From: Conchocele bisecta
Lineage: Eukaryota > Mollusca > Bivalvia > Lucinida > Thyasiridae
Length of the DNA: 64,000 bases
NCBI GenBank assembly: GCA_029237695.1
Contig: JAQRGA010000343.1
Coordinates: forward strand, 1 to 64,000
Direction: 5' to 3'
The translations under genes were made by a program, and so were the position numbers. Numbering within the stretch: position 1 is the first letter of the stretch; every line of letters starts with the position of its first letter. The notes under the pieces are model-generated. The model worked only from the letters and a program-made list of their open reading frames with translations, was not told the DNA's origin and did no database searches. Below, piece by piece: positions 32,815-44,755 of this stretch.

Positions 32815-35020
32815 TTTTCATTGTAGGAAATTTCCTACGTTCGATTTAGGTGTTTTACTTTTGTCTAGGAAATATTGTTAAACTTCTCTAAATAAATTTC
32901 AATACTGAAATTCAAAACATACAACTTTGACAATATCCAAATGTACATCAATTTAATTGAACGTAGGAAATTTCCCACAATTAAACCTCATTTACAGAAA
33001 AGTCAGAAACCGATCGTAGGAAATTTCCTACGTTCCATTCAAGTGACTTACTTTTGTGCAGGATATATTGTCAAATACATGTAACTTTCAACACCGAGAT
33101 TCAAAACATAAAACTTTCACAAAACTGTGATCAGTCGTATTTATTTTACAGAAACAACAGAAACCGATCGTAGGAAATTTCCTACGTTCGATTCAAGTGA
33201 TTTACATTTGTCAAGGATATATTGCCGAAGTTCTCGAATTAATAAATTTCCACACTGAAATTCAAAACATACAACTTTGACAATATCCAAATGTACATCA
33301 CTTGAATTGAACGTAGGAAATTTCCCAAAATTAAACCTAAAAATCATTCCTTTTATATCAGTCGTATTTCTTTTAAAGAAAAGTCAGAAACCGATCGTAG
33401 GAAATTTCCTACGTTCGATTCAAGTGATTTAAAGTATCTAGGATATATTGATAAAGTTCTCTATGTTAATGAATTTCAATAATTCAAAACACAACTTCAA
33501 CAATATCCAAGTATAACTCACTTGAATAGAACGTAGGAAATTTCCCACAATTAATCCTAAAAAGTTATTCATTTTATATCAGTCGTATTTCTTTTACAGA
33601 AAAGTCAGAAACCAATCGTAGGAAATTTCCTACGTTCGATTCAAGTGCTTTTGTCCAGGATATATATACGAAGTTCTCTATGTTAATAAAGTTAACACTG
33701 AAATTCAAAACATACAACTTTGACAGTATCCAAATGTACATCACTTGAATTGAACGTAGGAAATTTCCCACAATTAAATCTAAAAAATAATTCCTTTTAG
33801 ATCGGTCATATTTGTTTTACAGAAAAGTCAGAAACTGATCGTAGGAAATTTCCTACGTTCAATTCAAGTTATTTAATGTATCTAGGATATATTGACAAAG
33901 TTCTCTATGTTAATGAATTTCAATAATTCAAAACACAACTTCGACAATATCCAAGTATAACTCACTTGAATTGAACGTAGAAAATTTCTCACAATTAGAC
34001 TAAAAAATAAAATTTATTTAGTCGCATTTGTTTTACAGACAAGTCAGAAACTGATCGTAGGAAATTTCCTACGTTTGATTCAAGGATTTACATTTGTCTA
34101 GGATATATTGAAGAAGTTCTCTCAGTTGATAAATTTCAACACTGAAATTCAAAACATACAACTTTGACAATATCCAAATGTACATCAGTTGAATTTAACG
34201 TAGGAAATTTCCCACAATTAAACCTAAAAAATCATTAATTTTATATCAGTCTTATTTCTTTTACAGAAAAGTCAGAAACCAATCGTAGGAAATTTCCTAC
34301 ATTCGATTCAAGTGATTTAAAGTATATAGGATATATTGACAAAGTTCTCTATGTTAATGACTTTCAATAATTCAAAACACAACTTCGACAATATCCAAGT
34401 TGAAGTACCGGTATAACTCACTTGAACGTAGGAAATTTCCCACAATTACACCTAAAAAATAATTCATTTTAGAATAGTCGAATTTCTTTTACAGACAAGT
34501 CAGAAACCGATCGTAGGTGGAAATTTCCTAAGTTTGATTCAAATGATTTACATTTGTCTACGATATATTGCCGAAGTTCCTGAAGGTAATAAATTTCAAC
34601 ACTGAAATTCAAAACATACAACTTTGACAATATCCAAATGTATATCACTTGAATTGAACGTAGGTAATTTCCCACAATTAAACCTAAAAATCATTAATTT
34701 TATATCAGTCGTATTTCTTTTACAGAAAACTTAGAAACCAATCGCAGGAAATTTTCTACGTTCGATTAAGTGATTTACTTTTGTCCAGGATATATTGACG
34801 AAGTTCTCTAAGTTAATAAATTTAACACTGAAATTCAAAACATACAACTTTGACAATATCCAAAAGAAAATCACTTGAATGGAACGGAGGCAATTTCAAA
34901 CAATTAAACCTAAAAAATAATTAATTTTAAATCAGTCATATTTGTACTACAGACCAGTCAGAAACCAATCGTAGGAAATTTCCTGCGTTCGATTCAAGTG
35001 ATTTACTTTTGTCTAGGATA
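32815..35020 (+). repeat. ~225-bp satellite with embedded 20-bp palindrome (left arm)
   Basis: About ten units. Each carries the palindrome core GTAGGAAATTTCCTAC, usually as ACGTAGGAAATTTCCTACGT or cgatcgtaggaaatttccta (33017, 33170, 33395, 33617, 33840, 34058, 34287 and degenerate later copies). About 140 bases later comes an asymmetric version, gtaggaaatttcccacaatt. Constant links are 'aggatatattgacaaagttctc' and 'attcaaaacatacaactttgac'. Short open frames across the array are repeat translations. Confidence 0.92.
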
Positions 35021-35554
35021 TCCGTCAAGCAATCGGTCAAGTAATATTAAAGTTATACATGATGAAGAAACTTGTACAAACTTTTTCTTACGAAAAAAAA
35101 GTGTGTTTCCGCAAAAATATGAAGGTAAAACAGGCCATAGTCATGTTAATGGCGGCATGAGTGTTCGCAATGTTCACATGCATCAAGTGTCCAAACATTG
35201 AACGCAATCGTCAAGTAATATTAAAGTTATACCATGATGATGAACCTTGTATAAACTTTTTGACAAAAGCGGCACATGCACATGATTGTGAGATATTTAC
35301 TACAACTAAGGACATACAAGTTTGTCAATATACATAGCAAAGCCATAATAAATATATGTTGTTTACATGGAGAACTATGCAGAGGAGGCAGAACAATTTA
35401 TTTATTTAATGGTGTTTAATGGCCTGTCAAACGCTAAGGTCGTCCTATGCCATGTTAACTGGGTCAAATCCCATATGTGATCTGTATGGATCGGGTTACC
35501 GTCAATGGAAATTCAATGGCAAACAAATGGAGTTACATGTATGTAGTAAGACAT

Positions 35555-35990
35555 CTGGAGTGATGTGACGCAGGATCTCACACGTGATGCAGCACATAAT
35601 TTCACATTTGGTGTCACACAGGATCTCAGAAGTGTTGTCACGCAGGATCTTACAAATGATGCGACGCAGCATCTCAGGAATGCACAAGTGATGTGATCAT
35701 GCTGATGCTGCGGATCTCAGGAATGATGTAACGCAGGATCTCAGCAACTCACGAGTGATGTGACGCGGGATCTCACATGTGATGTGGCGCATAATTTCAC
35801 ATTTGGTGTGACGTAGGATCTCAGAAGTGTTGTCACACAGGATCTGACAAGTGATGTCATCATGGGGACGCTGCGGATCACAGAAATGATGTAGCACAGG
35901 ATCTCAGCAACTCGTGAGTGATGTGACGTAGGATGCCACAAGTGATACAGCATTTCACAAATTTTGTGATGCAAGATTTCACACTCGATG
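35555..35990. repeat. ~25-bp array GTGATGTGACGCAGGATCTCA (left arm)
   Basis: Degenerate units of the type gtgatgtgacgcaggatctc alternate with 'aaatttcacatttggtgtg' and 'agaagtgttgtcac'. There is a higher-order duplication: 35700-35895 repeats 35560-35700. The right-arm counterpart is 53230-53740. Frames across it (ICKILRDNTSEIL) are repeat translations. Confidence 0.85.
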
Positions 35991-36002
35991 TCAGATATTT
36001 AC

Positions 36003-36134
36003 ATGCCACAGAGTTTCTGTCATTGAGTTTGACTGTGACGAAAGTGTTCCAACAAGGTGTATGACATTGATGCACAGTGGCAGGTCATACTGAAGATATT
36101 CATTGTCCGGGTTCAACAAAACATCTACGTCAAA
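36003..36134 (-). CDS. 44-codon exon-like segment in the left arm
   Basis: Minus strand: acceptor tatctgtttcag, then 132 open bases in phase 0, then donor TGGCAT|GTAAAT. It encodes FDVDVLLNPDNEYLQYDLPL, CINVIHLVGTLSSQSNSM and TETLWH. Composition and splice-site fit look like a real internal exon, not repeat translation. I do not recognise the protein. It could be a host exon captured by the element or a fragment of the element's own lost gene. No partner exon was found nearby. Confidence 0.5.
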
Positions 36135-36370
36135 CTGAAACAGATATAGAAAAGTATACAGTATTACCATATGTTTGATCAAATTCATTAGCGAACAGTG
36201 TATGCCCTGAACAGACTACAAGGCTGATCAGGGACTACACTGGTTGCAAACTCATTAGGTGATGTCTTTTAAGGGACGTCAGCAATAAAATATAATGTTC
36301 TCCCGTTTTTAATGAATTTATGTAGTGAATACTCGCCATTTGCTAGAAGAAAATGTTCCAGGTCCCTTAA

Positions 36371-36672
36371 AGGTACATGTACATGCCCACTCAGTAGGCA
36401 CAAAATGTTCTTTATATCAGAGACATTTCCTGGCAAAATAACCGTTCATTCACAATTTCCCCACATAATGATTGGCATTATTATACATTTTATATCAGGT
36501 AAATATCCATACTGATAGCAGGGGCGATAACCGTGTTTCCTTAAATTGTTAACGAACATTACTAATTATTCTGTGTATTTATATTTTGATGTGCAATGAT
36601 CATACTTTATAATCTGTTGAAAAATACTATTTTTTCAGGTGAGGCATTTAATTTGTATAAATAATTAAACAA
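36371..36672 (+). mobile_element. TTAA-target MITE, truncated copy
   Basis: TTAA (36367-36370) is followed by AGGTACATGTACATGCCCAC and the left three-fifths of the element. The copy breaks off after 'aataattaaac', where a different repeat (aagagctccgcggagcaag) begins. Confidence 0.75.
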
Positions 36673-36747
36673 GAGCTCCGCGGAGCAAGATGTCCCGCCT
36701 GGCGCAGTTTGATAGTACATAAGGAGCTTGTAATAACCTTGGGGTTA

Positions 36748-37031
36748 GGAGCGCCGTGGCGTAATGGTTAAGTGTGTCGGACTACTGATCCAAGGGTCGT
36801 TAGTTTGAGCCTGACTAGCGGCGTGCGTTGTGTCCTTGAGCAAGACACTTTATCCACACTGCTCCAGTTCACCCAGCTGCAAATGAGTACCGATAATTCG
36901 TAGCTGCTCTGTAAATACGAATTACCGGCTTCTCTCAAAAATCTCTACCTCCGTTCTTTCTCCCATTCTTGGGAGACGGCATTCAAGGCCCTAGAGCCAG
37001 TGCCGCCGCTAAATATAAGCTAAAGCTAAAG
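36748..37031 (+). mobile_element. tRNA-derived SINE with 10-bp target duplication
   Basis: The A-box-like TGGCGTAATGGTTAAGTG is followed at about 45 bases by a B-box-like segment near 'gtcgttagtttgagcc', then a conserved core 'gtgtccttgagcaagacact' and a short (agctaa)n tail. The direct repeat cttggggtta lies at both ends (36738-36747 and 37032-37041). The core resembles that of the V/Meta-type SINEs known from molluscs. It has inserted into the 137-bp tandem array that continues at 37032. Confidence 0.85.
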
Positions 37032-37557
37032 CTTGGGGTTAGTGAGCACCATGGGCTTTCTGTAGAATGATGCGGGATGTTGTTACAAATGCATGTATGG
37101 AATATTAAAGCATAAACTGAGCGTTAACTTTTGCAAACACAGAAATTTCTAATTCAGTGACCTTGACCTTTGGGGTTAGCGTGCACCATGGGCTTTCTGT
37201 AGAATGATGTGGGATGTTGTTACAAATGCATGTATGAAATATTAAAGCATAAACTGAGCGTTAACTTTTCCAAACACGGAAATTTGTAAGTCAGTGACCT
37301 TGACCTTTGGGGTTAGCAGGCAAACTGGGCTTTCTGTAGAATGATGCGGGATGTTGTTACAAATGCATGGAATATCAAAGCATAAACTGAGCGTTAACTT
37401 TTCCAAACACAAAACTTTCTAAGTCAATGACCTTGACCTTTGGCGTAAGCGGGCATCATAGGCTTTCTGTAGAATGATGCGGGATGTTGTTACAAATGCA
37501 TGTATGGAATATTAAAGCATAAACTGAGCGTTAACTTTTCCAAACACGGAAATATAG
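37032..37557 (+). repeat. ~137-bp tandem repeat, four copies
   Basis: Units contain ggctttctgtagaatgatg (37051, 37190, 37327, 37461), 'gggatgttgttacaaatgcatg', 'cataaactgagcgttaactttt' and 'cagtgaccttgaccttt'. The first unit was interrupted by the SINE at 36748-37031. Confidence 0.88.
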
Positions 37558-38175
37558 CATATTTTTCTTATTTTCCATGAAAACACAACTTGGTATTTCA
37601 TTAGAATTGTCTCCATGTTTTCATTTTGAAGCAAACTACCTTAAGTACCCTATGTTTTTGGACACCCTAAATATTCGGACACCCTTATTTTTCAAGAAAA
37701 TAATTATTGTTTGTCTCTAAAATTCCGGATAGGTGAAAAATGTGGGCGTTTTGTTAACCCTAAAAAATTGTGTTGAATTTCAATTTGCAATAATTAATAT
37801 CCGAATATGTACGAGTGTTACGGTACCACAACTTGCCCAGGTCCCTCGTATGGCATAATTCGGTATTTTGTTTACACAAAGCAACACACAAATTTTGTCT
37901 GTGTAATATGTGTCGGGGTGTAAGCGAGTCTCGGATTAGGAATTCAAATTCGTGGCAGATATTAAAATACAATCAACTTCTGTAAATTACGTTGAAAACG
38001 GACATAAATTTCGGAGCAGACATTATCGTATTTTGCTGATATTGATTTTCAAAATCTGTCCTATCAGTATCTTCCGTAAATGAAGTTAAAAGTTGACATA
38101 CATTTCAGAGCAGATCTGGAATTGTCAGTTAAATACATAAAATCATTATCAAAAAAACGACAATGCAATATGGGT

Positions 38176-39598
38176 GGTAGTACCACAGGTGATTCTAGTG
38201 CGTCTTGGATGGTCAATTATTGTTTGTATATTTCTAAACAATACATACACTGGGGTGTAAATTATTTTAATATCACTTGCCCGAAAGTCCTAGTAGATGC
38301 AAAATCTTACTCGCCCTTACTGGTTTGCCACTCGCCCATATTTTATACAGATATTTCAATATACAGTAACACTATGTTCGCCTTTAGTAGGCTATATATG
38401 CTACTGTACATGTATGTTATTTGAAATCTATCTCCAGATAGACAATCCAACAGTTGTCATGGTATAATGAATAAATATTTATTTGTATTGCAATTCTGTG
38501 TATTTGTCTTATTTTTTACCTATTCTGTATGCCATTCTGTATTACCATGGATCTCTTGACTTTGTTAATATATCTACAGAATTCACTGTTTGCATATTTT
38601 GTGCAGAAATAGGAAAGCTTCCAAAACATTATAATGTATAGGTTTCTTATGTCTGCACATTATTTATACATGATACAGATACTTATACCGGCTAACTTGG
38701 GTCAGACAGTGACATACTCACAATATTTGCAAATATTGTTCTCATATTTGTCAAAGAAAAAACAAAAATCATCCCAATTTTTATAATTGGACTGGTCTGA
38801 AAATCATTTTCTAACGAAAATCAAGCGATCCGTCTCATCGGAATGCTGTGTAGTTTGGAGAAAATGATATTTTCGCATGTGCTAACTCTGGCTGTCTACT
38901 AGCAATATTGCGTGTTTACACCGGAAGCGAACATTGACGTTACAGAATGCCATAAATTAATTATGGGCGAGTTTAAATCGCGGACGACAGGCAGCCTAGG
39001 CCCGGCGACCATCCCATAAATCGAGACACTTGCACAATAACTCGCTGCACTAACTTAAGTGAAGATGAAACCGTGGCTGCGATCAGACATATGTGACAGA
39101 GAATTTGCGTATTTCCCATTTATATTGTAAATAGGTAAGTATTGATAAAATTTCAATTCACGCCGCTTGAGCCGCGATTTAAACTCGTCCATAATTAGAA
39201 TTGTTCCGGTTGGTGCAAACGCTTTTATTCAATTCAAAGCATTTATGAAATGATCAATGGTATTTGATAAATAAACGGAGAACGGTGCATAACTATATAT
39301 TTTTTATTCACGATCAATCATGGATGATTCAAAATTCACTCGACCCGTCGGACGACCGTCTACACAAAGCTACTCGACCGAGATGATGACCAAGTCTCCA
39401 TGGCGAGCGGTCGAGTGGAATTTTACACCCCTGATACAAAATAATTCAAATGCGCCTGGGTGTAATAATAATAGTACTTTTAATATTACACCCACGCGCA
39501 TATGAATTGTTTTGTACATTGTTTAGAAAGTAGTTTCATGTATATACCAACAATAATTCACCATCCAAGACACGCTAGAATCACCTGTGGGTAGTACC
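38176..39598. mobile_element. 1.4-kb element with ~55-bp imperfect TIR
   Basis: Left 'cacaggtgattctagtgcg', 'cttggatggtcaattattg' is matched inverted at the right by 'caataattcaccatccaag', 'cacgctagaatcacctgtg'; ends are ggtagtacc. An inner inverted pair lies at 38957-38985 / 39168-39200 (ttatgggcgagtttaaatcg). No transposase frame. Confidence 0.75.
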
Positions 39599-39623
39599 AG
39601 AGGCAGACGCGCGTTTAAGCATA

Positions 39624-40348
39624 CCGTAAAGATTCTAATAGACGCCCGGGCGTCTATTAGAATCACCACTGGCTCCGAAGTCCAGGGTGGGCGTTTAATA
39701 GAGGCAAGTGTTATTCAGCAAAGGGAAAATGATAAAAAAATATACGATGTTCTGCTATCTGAACAAAAACATAACTAAGGGACGTTACTCTCAAACGCCA
39801 GACTTGATTGTACTGTCTGTCAGTTTATAAACATTTGGGCCAAGACGTTTCGGCCCACTCTGGTCATTATGGTACAGTCGGTAGAAATGTTAAATTTAAT
39901 GGTAATGTATATCAAGACCGCGTCAATCATTAATGCTGACCAGATTTACGCCTACGGACGTTTCGTCAGCGTTTCAGATCTGTCGGGTTTGAGATGCTTT
40001 GAAAATGGCGTCTCCATAACCGTGTAAATTCTGATTAACCTGTGTCCGTGCAAATAGCTACTGATGATGAGGAATTTACTGTGACACCGGAAACAGTCGA
40101 ATTTCGCTTCCGCTTTTGAAAGTAGCAATTAGTTTTTTCCCCGATTTTTAAAGGAAGTTGCTTTCGAAATAATGGAAAGAACAAAAATCTAATTTGACAT
40201 TTAGCTCCGATTTTGTTTCAAGTCGGTACTGGGCGTTTATTAGAGGCACTAATTTCGTGAAAATCGGCTAAAAAATGTGTCATTTTCAACGTAAAAAGTG
40301 GGCGGTGGGTGTCTATTAGACCATGGGCGTCTATTAGAATCTTTACGG
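39624..40348. mobile_element. TA-target TIR element (CCGTA family), copy 2
   Basis: TA lies on both sides (39622-39623, 40349-40350). A perfect 24-bp terminal repeat begins CCGTAAAGATTCTAATAGAC. Directly inside the left end the terminal sequence is repeated inverted, making a perfect 34-bp palindrome at 39631-39664. Non-coding, 725 bp. Confidence 0.88.
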
Positions 40349-42624
40349 TATAATAATGTAAATCTGTGAATGGATTATTGGTTTTGATTCGTACGTGTGG
40401 CAAAAAAAGGTGATTTTGTATAAAGTTGTAAGCGGGTTTTCAAAGTATGGATGGACAGGACAGACAGTCGCTAGTGATCATGATAACACTGATCCGCGTC
40501 TGTCTGTCTGACCGCTTGTCCGAAATCTGTGTCACAGTTTAAAAAAAAACACGATGTCTCACCATGCGGACACTTCTACTGGCAAGACGGTGTTACGTCG
40601 GCTGAGCAGTGATCGATAATTATTTTTACCCGTCCGAAAACATAAGGTTATTACCCAATTGCTTCAGAAATGATGGAGTGACAATACTCAATTACTAATT
40701 CCTTATCTGGTGTCAAGTTTAGAAACAAATTTGCTATGCTGATGTGGTATCCAGTACGCTGTTCATTTTTGTTTACACTGCCAGATGCGCAGAATTATCA
40801 GAAAAAAATGACATTGCAACACAGGTGTTTCATATTGTTGCCGTTGCTCTCAATAAATTGATAATGTCACAAGCGTCGGAGAAATATATTTTTTCTATCG
40901 CAAAGATAAAAAAAAATCACCATCACCAAAGTTAAACTTAATATATGCAAATGAGAGATAAAATTCAACGAAATAGCGTAAGAGCAAAAATATCAGGCCA
41001 ACATACAGCGGTAAATGAATAAAACTTATAATCCTTCAACAAACAAGTCGAAAACACATCTCGCGATCTGTCCGAAATTAGGTTACTTTCTAACCATGAA
41101 AGCAAAGATCCATATCAGGCTGCGGAATAGACTGGCCAAATTACCATAAAGGGAACATAAATATAAGTGACAATTACCTCTGTGCAACTTTGAAGCATCA
41201 CCTGCCCAAAAACGGTGGAAATTTGCACTTTAAAACGCACTTTAAAAACTTTATAAACAGTGCAAATGGAAACGGAAAGCTGATGGGGTGTGACTAATTA
41301 GCACAATGGTCCAATTTCGGCGCAAGTGATATGATATTTAGGTGGGAAGTCCTAACAAGGCTGGAATCAAGAATCATTTCATCTACTAAAAATGGCATTG
41401 TTGCTATACATATACCGGTAAGTTTTGTTTTTTCCTTTTTGCTGTGAAATGATTATACTATAGCACAGTCAGAAAGAAATGCCCATCATCTTCATACTCG
41501 GGAAATTAAGTTAAATACATTAATTAGTAACCATCCATTGCAACACATGTTTATAATACTGAACAATAACTAACACTAGCATAGAAACAAAATTGCTACC
41601 CTGCTACGCTATCTCTCCATCGTAGGCCACTTGTGTAGCTACCACTAGCAGTGTATGCCCTGTGCTGGTCCACCTGGTCACAATATTATTTTATGATAAA
41701 CCCGCATCATCAAATACGGCCGCTAAATATGTTAAAGCTATACACTGTTCGTCATTTGTGTATACATGCATAATAATAATGGTGATGTATGTCAGCATGT
41801 CATGTTTTTATTATATCGACAATAATATTACACATGACTATCGGTATCTACATGGGTCAAAACAGGAAGTGCTAATTATAACCCTCAGCTTCAGCAGGTA
41901 TAATAATATTCAGGGTCTTCAGTTAGTAACTCATTGTAGACAATCGTCTTGCAGCACATGTACTTGTGTCCCCAATGCTCTGGTCTGAGCTAAACCCGAA
42001 TGTTCTGTCTGTAACGCTGGACGACTTACGACACAGACAGAAAATTCGCGTTAGTCTGAGCTATGAAAAATTATTACAATTTTTTACCAATTCATTCTCA
42101 TACTGTTTCTATAAAAGTAAGCCAAATATACGTTGCTTTATTTATTGTACAATATTTGACTTTTACACATGCTGTTAATCCATTAATTACCTGTTGGCGC
42201 GTGACTTGATTAGCCTGAGGCTGCTGTGTATTTTCCAATTCAGTGCACCCGGGATTTTTAGCGATACATGCAGTGTTATCTGGCTGTGATATGATGAAAT
42301 AGGGCTCAAGTACAATGCAACCAGTCAGGGACCATGCATACCATTTATCCAGCCACAGCTACATTATTATAAGACCAATCTATGTTTACATCAACGTAAC
42401 CGCAATTTGACAAAACAAAGAATTTCTTCTGGAAAAAATATGCACGTTTACTATGTCCAATCATTTTCTATTTATTTGAAATAGTAAAGAAGTTAATTTG
42501 TGTTCATTAACGTAATACTACCCATGTGAAAATGTTATATTAATATATATAATTTTAATTATGTTTATATGTCAAAGAACAAAATATATATTAGACAAGT
42601 GAGATATTGTATGTATTTTATTAA

Positions 42625-43162
42625 AGGTACATTCCCACTCAGTAGGCACAGAATGTACTTTATATCAGAGACATCACGGAGAGCGTTTTCTGGCAAAATA
42701 CACATTCATTCACCATTATTCCACGTATTGATTGGCATTATTATACATGTTATATCAGACAATTATTTACACACTGATATCAGGGGGGATAACCGTGTTT
42801 CCTTAAAATGTCTACGGACATTACTACGGACATTACTATTTATTATCTGTATTTATTTTTTGATATGCAATGATCAAAACTGTATATATATATATATATA
42901 TATAATCTGTCGAAAATATTATTTTTTCAGGTGGCGCAATTAATTAGTATAAATAATTAAAACATATCATGCCTCATTTGCATATGAAAAAGCCTGATAC
43001 CACCACGCGTCACTATCAGTAAAATAAACATTATTAAATCATTATATCTGCAATGCGGGCACTGACTCGTAATTTTTAGAACTGGTGGAATAGTGACACA
43101 ATTATACACTATATTTACTTCCTATAAAGAACATTGTGTGCCTTCTGAGTGGGCATGTACCT
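42625..43162. mobile_element. TTAA-target MITE, copy 3
   Basis: TTAA on the left (42621-42624) and TTAC on the right; ends AGGTACATTCCCACTCAGTAG and inverse (gcccactcagaag.. complement). It contains a (TA)n run at 42880-42902. It lies in the left arm of the inverted duplication. Confidence 0.8.
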
Positions 43163-43387
43163 TTACAAGGCCCCAATTTCGGAAGTGGCGAAATTGACAT
43201 GAAAACATAATCTAGTTATACTTGATTTCTGGTGTTATGCAATAAATGAGCTTTATTTTATGTATTTTTCCATTAATACATCATATCTAAACTACGTATT
43301 TATAAAAACCAACTATTTCGAAAATATTGTTTTCGTAAAAAAAATACCATTCAAAACCTATTTGTTTTCTTGATTTTGCATGCATGT

Positions 43388-43773
43388 AAAGGGCATTCAG
43401 CCATTTATTACAATATACATGTATTTGAATTTTATTGCGATAAATGCCATCCATGTTCATGATGTTAGTGCTTGTTAATGACGTATACACGTGCACATGC
43501 TGATGAGAGGCTGCATTGCCAGCAAATACCATAAATAACTGTTATAATAACATATGAGTTTATAATTAATAAAATATGCTTTCAAAGGGCATTCAGCCAT
43601 TTATTACAATATACATGTATTTGAATTGTATTGCGATAAATGCCATCCATGTTCATGATGTTAGTGCTTGTTAATGACGTATACACATGCTGATCAGAGG
43701 CTGCATTGCCAGCAAATACCATAAATAACTGTTATAATAATATGAGTTTATAATTAATAAAATATGCTTTCTT
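43388..43773 (+). repeat. ~195-bp direct duplication at the centre of the inverted repeat
   Basis: The segment starting aaagggcattcagccattta recurs at 43584, with matching 'gccatccatgttcatgatg' and 'gttataataacatatgag'. This is in the loop between the two large arms. The second copy lacks a few bases (cgtgca). Confidence 0.9.
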
Positions 43774-44224
43774 CCATCGTCTAAAATATGTTTAGAATGG
43801 CAATGTAATAATTAATCGCATTATTAGAAGTGTAATTGTAAGTTGTGGCTTTGACTGGCTAAATGAGGCTGGTGGGCTGGGGACATCAGTGTAGTCCCAG
43901 ATCATTCATCGCATTCATGCAGTCGGATCAGGACCGGCACTGTTCGCCTTTCAGTCAATGAAACACACGTAATGTAATGCTTTAAAATTATAATTTTGAT
44001 CTTTATGAAAAGTTTGACAAAAACATCAATATCAATATCGGCGGAAGCTAAATATAATTAAGAAAAACAGACAGCTAGATTAAGAGTAGTGCAACTATAT
44101 GGGATGGTGTGAAATTTAGTTGTTTGGTTTTATGGTGATTTTTCCGACATGAAATGCAGCTCTGATTTGAGAAATGTTTTTTTTGTGGACAGTCAAACTT
44201 CTGATAAGGATCAAAACATAATAA
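43391..44224. other. loop of the inverted duplication
   Basis: Besides the duplication, a GATCAG-family piece lies at 43850-43965. No gene is seen. Confidence 0.5.
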
Positions 44225-44454
44225 TATATGCATGTAAAATCAAGAACAAAACAAATAGGTTTTCAATGGTATTTTTTTTACGAAACCAATCTTTTTGAAA
44301 TAGTTGGTTTTTATAAATACGTAGTTTAGATATGATGTATTAATGGGAACATACATAAAATAAAGCTAATTTATTGCATAACACCAGATTATTTTGTTCA
44401 TGTCAATTGCGCCACTTCCCCCGAAATTGGGGCCTAGTTAATAAAATACATACA

Positions 44455-44755
44455 CCATCTCACTTGTCTAATATTTTGTTCTTTGACAGATACAAATAAT
44501 TAATATTATATATATTAATATTCAATTTTCACATGGGTAGTATTACGTTAATGAACACAATTTAACTTCATTACTATTTCAAATAAATAGAAAATGATTC
44601 CCAGAAGAAAGTCTTTGTTTTGTCAAATTGCGGTTACGTTGATGTAAAAATAGATTGGTCTAATAATTATGTAGCTGGATAAATGGTATGCATGGTCCGT
44701 GACTGGTTGCATTGTACTTGAGCCCAATTTCTTCAAATCACAGCCAGATAACAGA
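44455..44755 (+). repeat. direct second copy of 44890-45235
   Basis: The segment 'tctcacttgtctaatat.ttttgttctttgaca' through 'cagccagataaca' appears twice in a row in the same orientation, separated by the partial TTAA-MITE (44755-44885). The left arm has it only once (42290-42610, inverted). Confidence 0.85.

Larger units (their letters stand above)
32365..36292 (+). repeat. left arm of the giant inverted repeat
   Basis: In order: unique-looking outer block 32365-32810 (with two palindromes, at 32553 and 32680); ~225-bp satellite 32815-35020; two copies of the ~185-bp repeat 35024-35290; a GTGTTTAATGGCC retroelement tail at 35400; a ~25-bp array 35555-35990; an exon-like segment 36003-36134; and a GATCAG-family end 36190-36245. 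The same order, inverted, makes up the right arm. Confidence 0.88.

Noticed and set aside
32815..35020. GGAAATTTCC cores as Rel/NF-kappaB binding sites
   Set aside because: The half-sites are one base further apart than the usual kappaB spacing, and regular satellite repetition explains their presence; kept only as a palindrome observation.
35502..36075. Short proteins with ILRHITCEILRHI repeats
   Set aside because: Frames on one strand follow the ~25-bp array in all registers; no splice sites or non-repeat coding sequence.
36748..37031. tRNA gene on the plus strand
   Set aside because: It has tRNA-like promoter boxes but a long non-tRNA body, a short tail and a 10-bp target duplication, so it is a SINE.
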